Below are positions 35,207-46,896 of a stretch of 64,000 nucleotides of DNA, one piece after another; position 1 is the stretch's first letter; each line of letters begins with the position of its first letter. Where the stretch lies: the NCBI GenBank assembly GCA_963735955.1, contig CAVTND010000008.1, forward strand, positions 62,001-126,000, read 5' to 3'. Source of the DNA: CAVTND01 sp963735955. GTDB lineage: Bacteria; Pseudomonadota; Gammaproteobacteria; Burkholderiales; Burkholderiaceae_F. A program made the translations under genes and the position numbers. Under the pieces are notes generated by a model. The model saw nothing but the letters and a program-made list of their open reading frames with translations. It was not told the DNA's origin and did not search any database.

Positions 35207-38200
35207 TTGAAACGACTCAGCCCCCGATCGCACCGCGCGCCGACCAGCGTGTCCGATTCCCCGACCACGTCCGCCCGCAGCGCCTCGCGCCGATCGCGCA
35301 GCGGAACCGTACTCGAATCGGCGCCCGAAGTCATGTCGATCGCGCGCTCGCTTGCACTCGGGGCCGAACCAGGTTCCGGTCAGGATCTGCTGGAACTGCT
35401 ACCTGACCTGGCCACCGCACCCGCGACCGATCCGCTGCGGCCCGAAGCCTTGCTGGTGCAGACCTTGGTCGACGGTGCCCACCTTGGCATCTGCATGCTC
35501 GATGCCGACTGCGTGATTCGTGTGTGGAACGACCGCATGGAGGAGTTGTTCGGCACCAGTGCAGCGCTGGCACGCGGTCAAGTGCCGGGTCAGGTGTCGG
35601 GCCTGGCCGGCCTGCCGGAGTTGGTGGCCGAGTTGGAGCGGATGGGCCGCGGCGAGGCGTTGCAGGTTCTCGAATCGGACTTCCAGCGGCCGGCACAAGC
35701 GGACAGTGAAAAGCGCTGGCTGCGCATCAAGCGCGCGCCGGTCGTCGGCCTCGACGGCCGCTTTGAAGGCGCCATTGTTACCGCCGAATGCATTGAGCGG
35801 CAGCAGTTCGCAGATGGTTCCCTGACCTCGCTTCAAAAGGCGCTCGAGAGCGTTGCCGAGATGGCGCTTGAACTCAATCGCCACGGCTTCATCGTCGATG
35901 CCAATGCGGCCGCACTTGCGTCGCTCGGCTATGAACGCGAGGCCTTGCTGGGCCAGGCACTGGAAGTGATCGATGCCAGCCCGGGTCAACCGCCATTCGC
36001 GCTGATTTACGAGCAGCTTGCGACGCGCGGCACATATGCGGGCGATGCGCTCTTTCGCGGCCGCACGGGAACGGAAATCGCGGTCGAAGTGGTCATGCGA
36101 CGAGTCGACGAGGCCGGGCGCGAGTTCATTCTGCTGCTGGCCCGCGACGCCCGCGAACGCGGCGCGCAGCGGCGGTACTGACCGAAAGCGCGGAGCGCTT
36201 TCGTGCCCTGTTCGACGAGAGTCCGGTTGCCATCCTGCTGCTCGATCGCCCAGACCCGCATCATCGGCGTCAACTCGGCCGCGTCGGAAACGGTCGGGTA
36301 CGAGGTCGAGTCTGCTGATCGGGCGCGAATTTCGAATCGCTGGTCCTCTACGAAGAGGTCGCCGCCGTTCGGAGCGCGACCGCCTCGCTGCAGGGCGGCG
36401 GGGTACAGGTCGATGCGCCGGAACGGCGCCTCATGCACAGCGAAGGACGCGTCGTCTGGACCAAGGTCAGCATCCGCGCGACCGCGGCGGGCGATGGCCA
36501 GCGGCATTACCTGGTCGTGCTCGAGAATTTCACCGACCGCAAGATATTCGAAGAGCAGTTGCAGGTCGCACTGCGCGACCAGCAGACCCTGTTCGAGACC
36601 ATGTCGGTCGGGGTCGCGCAGACGATGTCCGGCAAGATCCTGCTCGCCAATCGCGAGTTCGCGGAGATGTTCGGCTACAGCGATGGCCAGGTGATCGGCA
36701 TGCCGCTATGGGACCTGACGATCGACCGCGACAACCGCATGCCGAATGAGTTGTCCGGCATGCCGGTGGTTCGTGCCAACCGTACTACCAGCGCGGAGGT
36801 GGTGCTGTTCAGGCGCGATGGCGAGCCGATCTGGTGTCTGGTGCAGGCGCGCCCGATCGAGGGACAGGAGCCGGGCCTCGAGGTGCTGCGCGAGGCGATC
36901 TACACCTTCCAGGACATCACCGAGATGAAACGGCAGCGCGAAGCGCTGTCGCGTTCGCTGGTCGAACTGAACGTCGTGCTCGATGCCACCTCGACCGGGG
37001 TGTTGCATCTGGCCGACGACCGCATCATTCGCGGCAACGCCGCAGGCACAGCTGCTGTTCGGACATCCCGGCGCCGACGTGGCGGGAGTGACGTTTTCGT
37101 CGCTGTTCGTGGCCGAGACCGATCTCCAGGACGCGATGAGGTGCTGAAGACTCAGCTGGCGCCGCGCCGGCCGGCGTCGTTCGAGGCGCGCATGCACGGC
37201 GCGGAGGGCAATTTCTGGGGCCTGGTGTCATTGCGTGCGCTCGATGCGAACGACGGGCGCGCAGGGCATGATCGCGTCCATCCTCGACATCTCCGAGCGC
37301 AAGCAGCAGGAAGAGGAACTGCAGACCGCGCTCGCGCAGCAGCAGCTGATCTTCGACACGGCGCTGGTCGGCCTGCTGTTCGTGCGCGACGGCCGTCCGG
37401 TGCGCGCCAATGCGGCGATGGAAGAGCTGCTGGCCTGCGATCCCGGTGGCCTGGTGAGCGCAGATGCAGCTGTTTTCGCATCCGACCGATCACTTGCTGC
37501 TGGCCAGCCTGGCCGAACACTTTCGACCGGATCAACGAGGCCGGCGCCTGCGAATTCGAGCTGCAGCTATGTACCGGCGCAAGGGCGAGCCGATCTGGGT
37601 CGCGGTTCAGGGTCGCGCGGTCAATCCCGAACGACCCGAGCTCGGCTACATCTTCGCCTTCGTCAACATCGACGAGCGCAAGCGCTCGGAGCGCGAGCTG
37701 CGCTCGACGCTGAACGAGCTGCAGCTGATTTTCGACAATGCACTGGTGGCGATGATCTATGTCGCCAACGATCTGATCGTCAAGGCCAATGCCGCCACCG
37801 AGCAGCTGTTCGGCTACGAGGCGCGCGACTACTCCGAACTGGTGATGTCCTCGCTGTTCTTCACTGCCGGCCGATTGGGAGCAGGTGCGCGCCGAGGTGG
37901 CCGACGCGGCCGCCGGCGGCGATGGCTACTCGTTCGAGCTGCCGATGCAGCGCGCCGACGGCACCACGTTCTGGTGTGCCGGCAACGGGCGGCCGATCGA
38001 ACCGGGCGCACCGGAACGCGGCCTGATGCTGACCCTGATGGACGTCGATGCCCGTCGCCGATCGGAGGAGGAACTGCGCGCGTGCGCAACTACCTCGATC
38101 TCGTGGTCGAGCACTCTGCCGGTGCTGGTGTCGGTGCGCGAGGCCGAAACCGGCCGCTTCGTCAGCCTGAACCGGGCTGGCGAAGCGATCACGGGACTGT

Positions 38201-39497
38201 CACGCAGCCAGGTGGTGGGTCGCACCTGGAAGGAGATCTACGCGCGCCAGTTTGCCGATCTGTACGTCGAGCTGGATCGCAAGGCTCTTACGACCGGCAG
38301 CCCAGGTCGACCGGCCGCGCGACGTCATGCTGCGCGCCGACGGCAAGCGGCTTACGGTCAATCAGCGCGTGGTGCCGCTGTTCGAGCCCGGCCCGGGCGT
38401 CGAGTCGCTGCCGCGCTATGTGATGTCGATCGTCGATGACCTGACGGAGGAAGTGCGAGCCGAGGTGGCCCTGCGCGAGACCGAGGCGCGCTTCCGCCAG
38501 TTTGCCGAGAACATCGATCAGCTCGTGTTCATCGCGACCGGCGACCTGCTCGACTGCGTTGTACGTCAATCCGCGCTATGAGTCGATGATCGGAGCGCCG
38601 GTTGAAGAACTGTTCAAGGACCCAGCCAGCGTGCTGCGACACGTTCACCCGGATGATCGGCCACGCCTGGTGCGCAGTCTGCCGCGACTGGTGGCACGCA
38701 ATCGGCGCCAGATCCGTTCCGAAATCACGGCCCGCATCGATCATCCGCAGCGTGGTCCGCGCGTGGTCAACCTGAGGCTCAATCCGGTGCGTCTGGAAGA
38801 TGGGGCGATCCGTGTGTTCGGCATCGCCGACGATGTCACCGAGCGTGCCAAGGCCGAGCAGCAGCGGATGGAAGAGGTCGTCAAGCAGCGCGACATCCTG
38901 GTGCGCGAAGTGCATCACCGCATCAAGAACAACCTGCAGGGAGTTGCGGGACTTCTGCAGAACATGTCGAACAGCAAGCCGGAGCTGGCCGAAACCCTGT
39001 CGGAGATCGCCGGACAGATCCAGGCCATTGCACAGGTGCATGGCTTGCAGATCCGCGCCACCGGCACGCTGCCGGTTCTGGGCGTGGTGCAGGGCATCTT
39101 CACGACCCTCGCCACCATGTTCGGAGTTGAAGTCCGGTTCGAGCCGCCGCCGCCGGATCTGTGGCGTTTCGGCCTGCCGGAAAACGAGGCCGTGCCACTG
39201 GCGCTGGTCATTAACGAGCTCGGTACCAACGCGATCAAGCATCGCGCCAGTCGTACTGACCCTATCACGGTGCGCGTGGGCTCCCGTCCGGACGGGATGG
39301 AATTTGCGATCGAGAATCCGGGGACGCTGCGCCCCGGCTTTGCTCTCGCCGAGATTTCTGCAGGCGTATCCGGTCTGGGGCTGGTCAAGGCGCTGCTTCC
39401 ACGGCGCGGCGCGCGTCTGTCGATCGACGCCCCCAGCGGCGCGGTCGTGACGCGCCTCACCCTGTACCCGCCGGCGATCCGCGAGGAGAATGTCTGA
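35207..39497 (+). pseudogene. Multi-PAS sensor histidine kinase (HisKA_2/HATPase), many frameshifts
   Basis: Read across roughly a dozen frame changes (36.18-38.57 kb) this is one soluble kinase of about 1,420 residues with seven or eight PAS domains and a C-terminal HisKA_2 kinase. Repeated PAS starts are visible (LVDGAHLGICMLDADCVIRV, FDTALVGLLFVRDGRPVRAN, FDNALVAMIYVANDLIVKAN). The phospho-acceptor box is REVHHRIKNNLQGVAGLLQ, the N-box INELGTNAIKHR and a G-box GVSGLGLVKAL. This kinase type (PdtaS, EutW) pairs with ANTAR regulators, and one follows 41 bp downstream. The first ~975 bp and last ~930 bp are clean. The start is uncertain: TTG 35207 (with GGAG), GTG 35249 or ATG 35333. No membrane segment is seen. 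Confidence 0.8.
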
Positions 39498-39538
39498 ACA
39501 GTTTCGCGGGCCAACTCGCGACGATGGACGAATCCTGA

Positions 39539-40138
39539 ATGAGTGAACAGCATCCCCTGATCATGGTCGTCGATGACGATCGTCTGGTGCTGGCCACGCT
39601 GGTAGCGGGCCTGAAGCAGGCGGGTTTCGACGTCATCGAAGCCGACAACGGCGACGACGGCATCCTGCTGGCGCGCAAGTACAAGCCTCGCCTCGCCATC
39701 CTCGACATGCGAATGCAGGGCAAGTCCGGCATGGATGTGGCGCGCTATCTTGCCGCCAACACCGATACGGGGTTCATGTTCCTGTCGGCGTTCGGGGATT
39801 CCGACATTGTCGAAGAAGCGACACGCATGGGGGCGCTCGGTTATCTCGTCAAACCGCTCGATGTGCGCCAGATCGTGCCGGCGGTGCGCTCAGCACTGGC
39901 GCGCTGCGACGAGTTGCGCAGTGCCGCGATACCAGCCCGAGGTGCGGCCCCGGCTGGAGCGGGCCACGGACGCGAGGAACAGGTCGCGGTCGGAATTCTG
40001 ATGGAACGGCTGCGCCTCGACTACGATCGCGCACTGGAAGCATTGCGCGCCCAGGCGACTGCTGAAAACATGCCGGCTGCACAACTCGCCGCCAACATGG
40101 TCGATGCCGCCAATCGCCTGAACTCGATCCGGCGTTAG
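39539..40138 (+). CDS. ANTAR-domain response regulator (RNA-binding antiterminator)
   Basis: A 199-residue regulator. The REC domain (5-120) has the acidic pocket in MVVDDDRLVLATLVAGLKQA, phospho-Asp in LAILDMRMQGKSGMDVARYL, Ser in FMFLSAFGDSDIVEEATRMG and Lys in YLVKPLDVRQIVPAV. After a 25-residue Ala/Gly-rich linker, residues 145-195 form an ANTAR domain (EEQVAVGILMERLRLDYDRA, then LEALRAQATAENMPAAQLAA). ANTAR proteins bind paired hairpins in nascent RNA and prevent termination. The adjacent HisKA_2 kinase is the likely partner, as in EutW/EutV and PdtaS/PdtaR. Its RNA targets are unknown. Confidence 0.88.
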   Translation: MSEQHPLIMVVDDDRLVLATLVAGLKQAGFDVIEADNGDDGILLARKYKPRLAILDMRMQGKSGMDVARYLAANTDTGFMFLSAFGDSDIVEEATRMGALGYLVKPLDVRQIVPAVRSALARCDELRSAAIPARGAAPAGAGHGREEQVAVGILMERLRLDYDRALEALRAQATAENMPAAQLAANMVDAANRLNSIRR

Positions 40139-40158
40139 ACGAAATCCCTCATTCAAGC

Positions 40159-40584
40159 ATGCGACGAGGTGTCGGCGTGCAGGTCAATGAATACATTCAT
40201 CGCTTCGGATTCAGGCGCTGGTACGAGCGCCAGCTGATCGAAAGCCACGCCTATCTCGCCCTCGGTTTTGTCGCACTGATCCTGCTGCTGGCCGGAGTTG
40301 AGACGATGGGCCAGCTGACGTCCGCGGTCGACTACATTCTTGTGTTGATGGCTGCCGCGGGCGGCGGTGTGTTGTTGCTGGTCGCCTGGCGGCGCTTCGG
40401 CGTCATTCTGAAACGCGCCGAACAATTTGCCGAAACCGCGACCTGTCCCGGCTGTGGCGTGTGGGGCAAGTTTGTGGTGCTTCGGCAGGAAGTCGAACAG
40501 GCGGAGGATCCACCGGAAGCCGGGCGACCGCATTGGCTGAAGGTGCGCTGTTCCAAGTGCAACCAGGAGTGGGATCTCAAATAG
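40159..40584 (+). CDS. Membrane protein with C-terminal zinc-ribbon-like motif
   Basis: A 141-residue protein with two transmembrane helices (AYLALGFVALILLLAGVETM and DYILVLMAAAGGGVLLLVAW). They are followed by a cytosolic tail with CPGC and CSKC, about 47 residues apart, which together could bind zinc. The first helix is preceded by amphipathic NEYIHRFGFRRWYERQLIES. A GTG at 40177 with GAGG seven bases upstream is an alternative start. It lies 20 bp after the ANTAR gene, so it may be part of the same transcript. Family unknown to me. Confidence 0.65.
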   Translation: MRRGVGVQVNEYIHRFGFRRWYERQLIESHAYLALGFVALILLLAGVETMGQLTSAVDYILVLMAAAGGGVLLLVAWRRFGVILKRAEQFAETATCPGCGVWGKFVVLRQEVEQAEDPPEAGRPHWLKVRCSKCNQEWDLK

Positions 40585-40717
40585 CGCCGGATAGCACCGC
40601 TTGCTCGCAGCGACTGCGCCGTTGCCGCCGTCAGCAGCAAGGCTTGATGGTGCCTTCAAGGCCACCGGATTTCGGCCTTGCTGTAATCCGTCGGACCGAG
40701 GCTGGAAAGACTGCGGC

Positions 40718-42172
40718 TTACCGGGTTTCCCAGAGTGTGAAGTAGAAGCTTGCGCCATGACCTTCGGCGGGCGCAGGCACGGCTTCGGCCCAGACGCGAC
40801 CGCCATGACGACCGATGATCTTCTGTACCGTGGCAAGCCCTACGCCCGTGCCCTGGAACTCGTTGGCGCTGTGGAAGCGTTGAAACAGGCCGAACATTTT
40901 TTCGGCGAATCGCATGTCGAAACCTGCCCCATTGTCCTTGACGAAGTAGGCCGGGCGCCCAGCGGCCGTGGTCTGGCCGACCTCGATACGCGCCGCGCCC
41001 ACCCGCGAAGAGAATTTCCAGGCATTGCCGATCAGGTTCTGCAGCACCAGGCGCAGCAGGGTCGAATCGCCATCGGTCCACAGGCCCGAGGCGATCACGA
41101 ATTCGACTGGCCGCGCGCGGTCCTGTGCCTGCAGGTCATCCGCGAGCTCGCGCGCCAGCTGCGACAGATCGACGCGTTCACGCGCCAGTTCGCGACTGGT
41201 CGTGCGAGCCAGTGACAGCAGGGTGTCGATCATTGAATTCATGCGCTGGCTGGCGGCGACGATGCGACGCAAGTGGTCGCGCCCGAGATCATCGAGTGGC
41301 TTGCCGCGGTCGCCGTAGTCCTCGAGCACGATCGTGGCAAATCCGTCGACTACTCGCAAAGGCGCGCGCAGGTCATGCGAAACCGAGTGCGAAAAGCTGT
41401 CGAGTTCGCGCGCAGCATGCTCGAGTTCGCGCGTGCGCTCGGCCAGTTGGCGATTGCGCTCGGCCAGATCGGCCTGCAGGCTCGAGTCAACACCGGCGTC
41501 GCCGCCGGCTGCGCGAGCCGGGGCAAGCGCGCCGACCAGCGGTGTGAGGTCGGTGACGGCACCTGCGTAACCTTCGAAGCGCCCGGTCCCGGAATACAGC
41601 GGCGCTCCCGAGATGACCAGCAGGCGTGGTCCGGACGGCAGTTCAACGGACAGCCGGATGTCGAAGAACGGCGCGTGGGCGGCCATGGCCTCAAGCAGAG
41701 CCGGCGGTGCCTTGGGCGCCGGGCCGATGCTCCAGGGCGATCCACCTATCAGCGTGGTGCAGTCGAACCAATCGATCGGCCGATGACTGCGCTCGATCTC
41801 GATCACGCGCCCATCTGCGCCAGTCCGCCAGGACCACGCAGCGGAGGCAGCGAGCGCCTGGCGCATCGACGACAGTTCCCGCTGGGACCGCTGGCGCTGC
41901 GAGACGACCACCGCCGCGAGGGCAGTCAGTGCGCCGAGTGCCGCCGCACCGAGTAACCACAGTCCTCCGAGCGGGAGCCCGTCGACCGCAGCCGCAGAGT
42001 CCGGCCAGGACAGCCATAGCACCAGCGCAAGGCGCGTGCCGACGGAAAAGCGGGGCAAACCCCGGCCAGCTCTGCGGGCGAGCGGTATCTGTTGATCGGG
42101 AATTCGCGCAGCTTTCACGAGCGCCGATTGTGCAGCATCGCCGCGGGTCAGGCGAGCGCTCCCGCAGTGCAC
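40718..42172 (-). CDS. PAS-type sensor histidine kinase
   Basis: A protein of about 484 residues. One or two hydrophobic segments near residues 45-90 (LGGLWLLGAAALGALTALAA) are followed by a PAS-like region (100-230), a coiled linker (LAERNRQLAERTRELEHAAR) and the kinase core. The H-box is SFSHSVSHDLRAPLRVVDGF, the N-box LQNLIGNAWKFSS, and the G-boxes VKDNGAGFDM and FQGTGVGLATVQKIIGRHGG. The core resembles phytochrome-type kinases, here without a GAF-PHY part. It is divergent from the hybrid kinase gene. The start (GTG 42172) is uncertain; downstream GTGs such as 42118 are possible. Confidence 0.85.
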   Translation of the reverse strand: MHCGSARLTRGDAAQSALVKAARIPDQQIPLARRAGRGLPRFSVGTRLALVLWLSWPDSAAAVDGLPLGGLWLLGAAALGALTALAAVVVSQRQRSQRELSSMRQALAASAAWSWRTGADGRVIEIERSHRPIDWFDCTTLIGGSPWSIGPAPKAPPALLEAMAAHAPFFDIRLSVELPSGPRLLVISGAPLYSGTGRFEGYAGAVTDLTPLVGALAPARAAGGDAGVDSSLQADLAERNRQLAERTRELEHAARELDSFSHSVSHDLRAPLRVVDGFATIVLEDYGDRGKPLDDLGRDHLRRIVAASQRMNSMIDTLLSLARTTSRELARERVDLSQLARELADDLQAQDRARPVEFVIASGLWTDGDSTLLRLVLQNLIGNAWKFSSRVGAARIEVGQTTAAGRPAYFVKDNGAGFDMRFAEKMFGLFQRFHSANEFQGTGVGLATVQKIIGRHGGRVWAEAVPAPAEGHGASFYFTLWETR

Positions 42173-42246
42173 TGTTGCGCGCGAAATGCTGTCGGAAGCG
42201 GCGGCTTTTCACCACGGTCGCCGCCAAGCTTCGAGACTAGCCTGCG

Positions 42247-45200
42247 ATGGTCGATCGGTCGCCGTCCGAGACGGATCGCATGGCTCTTGCACAAGGCCCT
42301 AAACCGATTCCTGCAGGCGACCGAATTCTGTTCGAGACCGATCCGATGCCGTTTCGTTTTCCCTGGCTAATCCGACGACCGCGCGTGCAAGCTGCCCCGC
42401 CGGTCGCAGCGGTAGCGTCGGAGCTGGAATCGAGCATCGACCCGATTTCACTGCCGGGCGGACATTCGCGCTTTCCGTCCATTGCCTGGCCCATGATTGG
42501 CGTGCTGGTCCTGATCGCCTGCTGGGCGGTGGGCGTCAGCTACTACTTTCACCAGCGCGGTTCGGAAGAATTGTTCGTCGCCGAGCAGCGTTCCAAGGCG
42601 GCCCGTGCGGCGCGCCTGTTCGAATCCTCGTTGCTGGCCGACTACGCGATCGTTGAAGCGGAAGCGCGCCAGTTGGCGGGACGTCCTGAACTGGCTGCGG
42701 CGCTCGCCCGGTCCGACGGTGGCGATGCCCTGCGTGAATGGGCGCAGCGGACGCGCGGCTCGTACAACGACCTTCTGATCGAGGTCTACAACGTGCGCGG
42801 CGAATTGGCCGAACGCACCGGCGACGTCGGTATGCACCGTCTGGCCAGTGCCCGCGACCAAGCCACAATTCGTTCCGACATCGCGGCCGGAAAGGAGCGC
42901 GTCGTCGTGCTCGCCCGCTCCTACGGGCTGACAATGCGCGCCATCATGCCGGTAGCCGCCGGCGGACGAACAATCGGCGCCGTAGTTACCGAGACCCTGG
43001 TCGACGCTCCCTACGTCGAAGCGCTCGCCAACAAGCTCGGCGTCGAGCTGGGACTGTTCAACGGCGAACGCGTGCTGGCCGGAGTCGACCTGCCGGCGGC
43101 CATGCATCCGCTCGCTCCGGGCGACATCGAGTTGCAGCCGGGCATGACCCGCCACCTGACCCTGTCCGGCGAGCAGGACCTTGCACTTCGTCCGTTTGAG
43201 GTGGGCGGCTTGCGGCTCACGGTCGCGGTGATTGTTCCCAACAGCCGGGCCTATGCCGCACAGAGCGGCTCCGGCAATGCATTCACGACCGTTGTCCTGT
43301 TCACGATCCTCGCCACGATCGTGGCAGGCCTGTACCTGACGCGCTATCTGATCCGTCCGGTCAAGGCGCTGACCGAACGCGCCGAAACCCTGTCCCTGCG
43401 CTATGCCGGGCGCGCAACCGGACGCCGCGGCGACGAGCTCGATTCGCTGGTCGGTTCATTCGAAGCCATGACCAGCGCACTGCTGTCACATTCGGAGCGC
43501 CTCGCGCGCGCCCACCGCAGCGAACTGCAGAACAGCCTCGAATTGCAGCGGCAGTATGCGCAGATGCGCCTGCTGCGCGGTCTGGCCGCGGCGGCCAACG
43601 AGTCGGATTCGGTCGAGGGAACCCTGGAGCGAGCGCTGCACGAGATCGGCGGCTATCTCGACTGGCCGCTCGGACGAGTAGCGATGTTGCAGGATGGCGT
43701 GGCCAATGGCCTGTTGCCACCGCGCTCGATGTGGTTTACCCGCGACGCCGAACGCTTCAACGAATTCATCGACGCCAGCAATGGCACCCCGATCATTCCA
43801 TCGCCTGATCACTTGATCGGCCGCGCCTACTTGTCGGGCACGCCGCACTGGATCTCGGATCTGTCGCGCATGTCGGACTGGAACCGCCTCGGCGAGGCGC
43901 TCGACGCCGGATTGCAGACCGGCATCGTGATCCCGGTCGTGGCACGTGGCCACGTGACCGCCTTCATCGAATTTTTCTGCGACCACCGGGTCGAGGCCAC
44001 CAACGATCTGCTGGAACTGCTCGAAGCGATCGGCGGCGAACTGTCACGCGTCGCCGAGCGCCAGCGTGCTGAGCACGATCTGCACGCGCGCGAACTTGAG
44101 GCGAGCCGCCTGGCGATGGTCGCTTCGCGCACCGAGCAGATGGTGCTGATCCTCGATCCTCAAGGCCGCATCGAATGGGCCAACGATGCCACGGCGCGCT
44201 TTTCCGGCTATTCGCTGCATGACATCCGTGGCCGCCTGGCGCACGGACTGTTTCGAGGCCCGGAGTCGGATCCGGATGCGATTTCACAGCTTGCCGAGGC
44301 GATCGATCGTGGCGATCCGTGCCGGGTCGAGTTCATCGCCTACACCCGCTCCGCCGAACGGCGCGTGCTCGAAGTCGAAGGCCAGCCGCTGCGCGACGAT
44401 CAGGGGCGCTACTTCCAGTACGCCTTGATCAGTCCGGACATCACCGAGCGCAAGCGCCATGAGGCGGCGCTGCGCGAAAGCGCCGAGTACTTCCGTGCGC
44501 TGTTCGACGAGTCGCCGGTACCGGCGTCGATCCAGGCACCCGACTATCGCATCGTGCGCGCCAATCCGGCCCATACCCGCATGCTTGGTTACACGATCGA
44601 CCAGCTGATCGGCCAGGATCCGATCGCATTTGTGCATCCAGATGAAGTGGATCAGGCCTACGCCACTCGGCGCGAATTGGAGGCCAATGAACGCGGACCG
44701 ATCACCTACGAACGCCGGATGCTGACCAGCGACGGCGAGACGATCTGGGTGCGCGGGCATTCGGTGCGGTTCACCGACGCGAGCGGGGAACTCTACATGC
44801 TGACCATGCTGGAGAACATCACCGAAGGCAAGCACTCCGAGCAGGCTCTGCGCGACGCCAAGGAAATTGCCGAGAGCGCGAGCCGGGCGAAGATCGCAGT
44901 TCCTCGCCAACATGAGCCACGAGATCCGCACGCCGATGAACGGCGTGCTCGGCATGACCGAGCTGCTGCTCGGCACGACGCTGAACGACAAGCAGCGGCG
45001 CTTTGCCGATGCGGTATATCGCTCGGGCGAGAGCCTGCTCGAGATCATCAACGACATCCTGGATTTCTCGAAGATCGAGGCCGGCAAGCTCGAACTTGAA
45101 GTCGGTCGACTTCAACCTGCGCACCGTGGTCGAGGACGTGTTCGAGTTGCTGGCGCCGCGGGCACACGAAAAGCGGCTTGAACTGGCTTCCAGCCTGTCG

Positions 45201-46880
45201 CCGTCGGTGCCAACCGCGGTGCGCGGCGATCCCACGCGGCTGCGCCAGGTGCTGACCAATCTGGTCGGCAATGCGATCAAGTTCACCGAGACCGGTGAGG
45301 TGATAGTGACCGTGACGGGCCAGTCGGCCGAGGCTGATGGAACCTGCCGGGTCGTCTGCGAAGTGCGCGACACCGGCATCGGCATGCGACCGGAGGCGCT
45401 CGAGAAGCTGTTCACCGTTTTCATGCAGGCCGACCAGTCGATGTCGCGCCGCTACGGCGGCACCGGTCTTGGACTCGCCATCAGCAAGCAGCTGGTCGAG
45501 CTGATGGGCGGATCGATTACGGCATCGAGCCGTATCGGCGAGGGGTCGGTGTTCCGCTTCGAGCTGCCATTGGCGGCTGGCGATCCGACGCTGGTGGTGG
45601 CGGTCGCGAGTCCTGAAATGCTGGCCGGCAAGCGCGTAATCCTGATCGAGGACAACCCCACCAACCGCAGCATCCTGGAAGCACAACTGGCCGGCTTTGG
45701 CATGGAAGTCGCGACCGCGGAAAGCGGTTCGACGGCGTTGGAACTGATGCGGGCCGCGGCACGTGCCGGCACTCCGTTCGAGGCTGCGGTCGTCGACATG
45801 AAGATGCCGATCATGGACGGCCTGACCCTGGCCGCGGAGTTGCGGCGGGACCCGCGTCTGGCCGAAGTGCGCATGGTGATGCTGACTTCGCTCGCCAGTG
45901 GCAACGAAGCACACGCTGCTTACGCGAGCGGCATTGATGCCTACCTGACCAAACCGGTGCGCCAGAGCGAATTGCTCGATGCACTCGCGCGGGTGCTTCA
46001 GCCCGATGAGCCAACGGTAATGCGCGTGTCGACCGTGGCAACCGGCCATCGCGCGCGGGTGCTGGTAGTCGAGGACAACCCGGTCAATCAGGAAGTCGCG
46101 CGGGTCATGCTCGCCGATCTCGGCTGCACGATCAGCCTGGCAGGAAACGGTCGTGAAGCATTGGGCGCATTGCGCGATGAGAAGTTCGACCTGGTGTTCA
46201 TGGACTGCCAGATGCCGGAAATGGATGGCTTCGAAGCAGTTCGCCGTTTCCGCGCAGCGAAGGCGCAGGGATTTGCCAGCGCGATCGATGTTCCAGTTGT
46301 GGCGCTGACGGCCAATGCGCTGGCCGGCGATGCCGAGCGCTGCCTCGCCGCCGGCTTCAACGACTACCTGACCAAACCGTTCCGCCAGCAACAGATCGAC
46401 GACATGCTCGGACGCTGGCTGGCGCGCGCTGCAGGTGCAGTGTCCAGTACGGCGACGGACAGCGCGCCCGTCGCGTCGCCGCCCTTACAGTCGGCGTCGA
46501 CAGCCGAGGTCAACGAAGTCATCGATCTGACGATCGTTGAGCAGATTCGCGACATGGAACGCCGCGGCGCGCCGCGGCTGTTCGAGCGACTGGTGCATAC
46601 CTACCGGGCCACGTCCTCGAAACTGATGGCTGATGCCGAGTTTGCGCTGGTGCGCAGGGACGGCATCGGTCTGCGGCACGCCGCTCACACGCTCAAGTCC
46701 TCGAGCGCGAATCTCGGCGCCACCCGGCTGGCGCAAAGCTTCACCTTGCTTGAGCGCCAGGCGCGCAGCGACGAGCTGGCCGCCGCAGCGCAGAACTGGC
46801 CCGAGATTCGCGCCGACTATGAACGTGTGCTGCATGCCTTGAATGAACTGGCCGCGTCCGACGAAGCGGTCTCTAGCTGA
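42247..46880 (+). CDS. Hybrid sensor histidine kinase (sensor-HAMP-GAF-PAS-PAS-HK-REC-REC-HPt), two frameshifts
   Basis: A BarA-like phosphorelay kinase of about 1,540 residues. In order: transmembrane helix (WPMIGVLVLIACWAVGV), periplasmic Cache-like sensor, second helix (VVLFTILATIVAGLYLTRYL), HAMP, GAF (about 440-620), two PAS domains and HisKA with NMSHEIRTPMNGVLGM. The HATPase has NLVGNAIKF, DTGIGM and GTGLGLAISK. Two receivers follow (LIEDNPTNRSILEAQL; LVVEDNPVNQEVARVML with FMDCQMPEMDGFEA), then HPt with HAAHTLKSSSANLGA. Frames change near 44896 (one extra A before SQFLANMSHE) and 45102 (one extra G before VDFNLRTVVEDV). The REC-GGDEF-EAL gene 17 bp downstream is a plausible output. 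ATG 42346 is an alternative start. Confidence 0.88.
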
Positions 46881-46896
46881 GGGTGATGTGCTGACC

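Noticed and set aside
39490..39546. An 18-codon frame ATGTCTGAACAG just before the ANTAR gene, echoing its own start ATGAGTGAACAG
   Set aside because: The similarity covers only four codons and the short frame overlaps the kinase end; probably coincidence.
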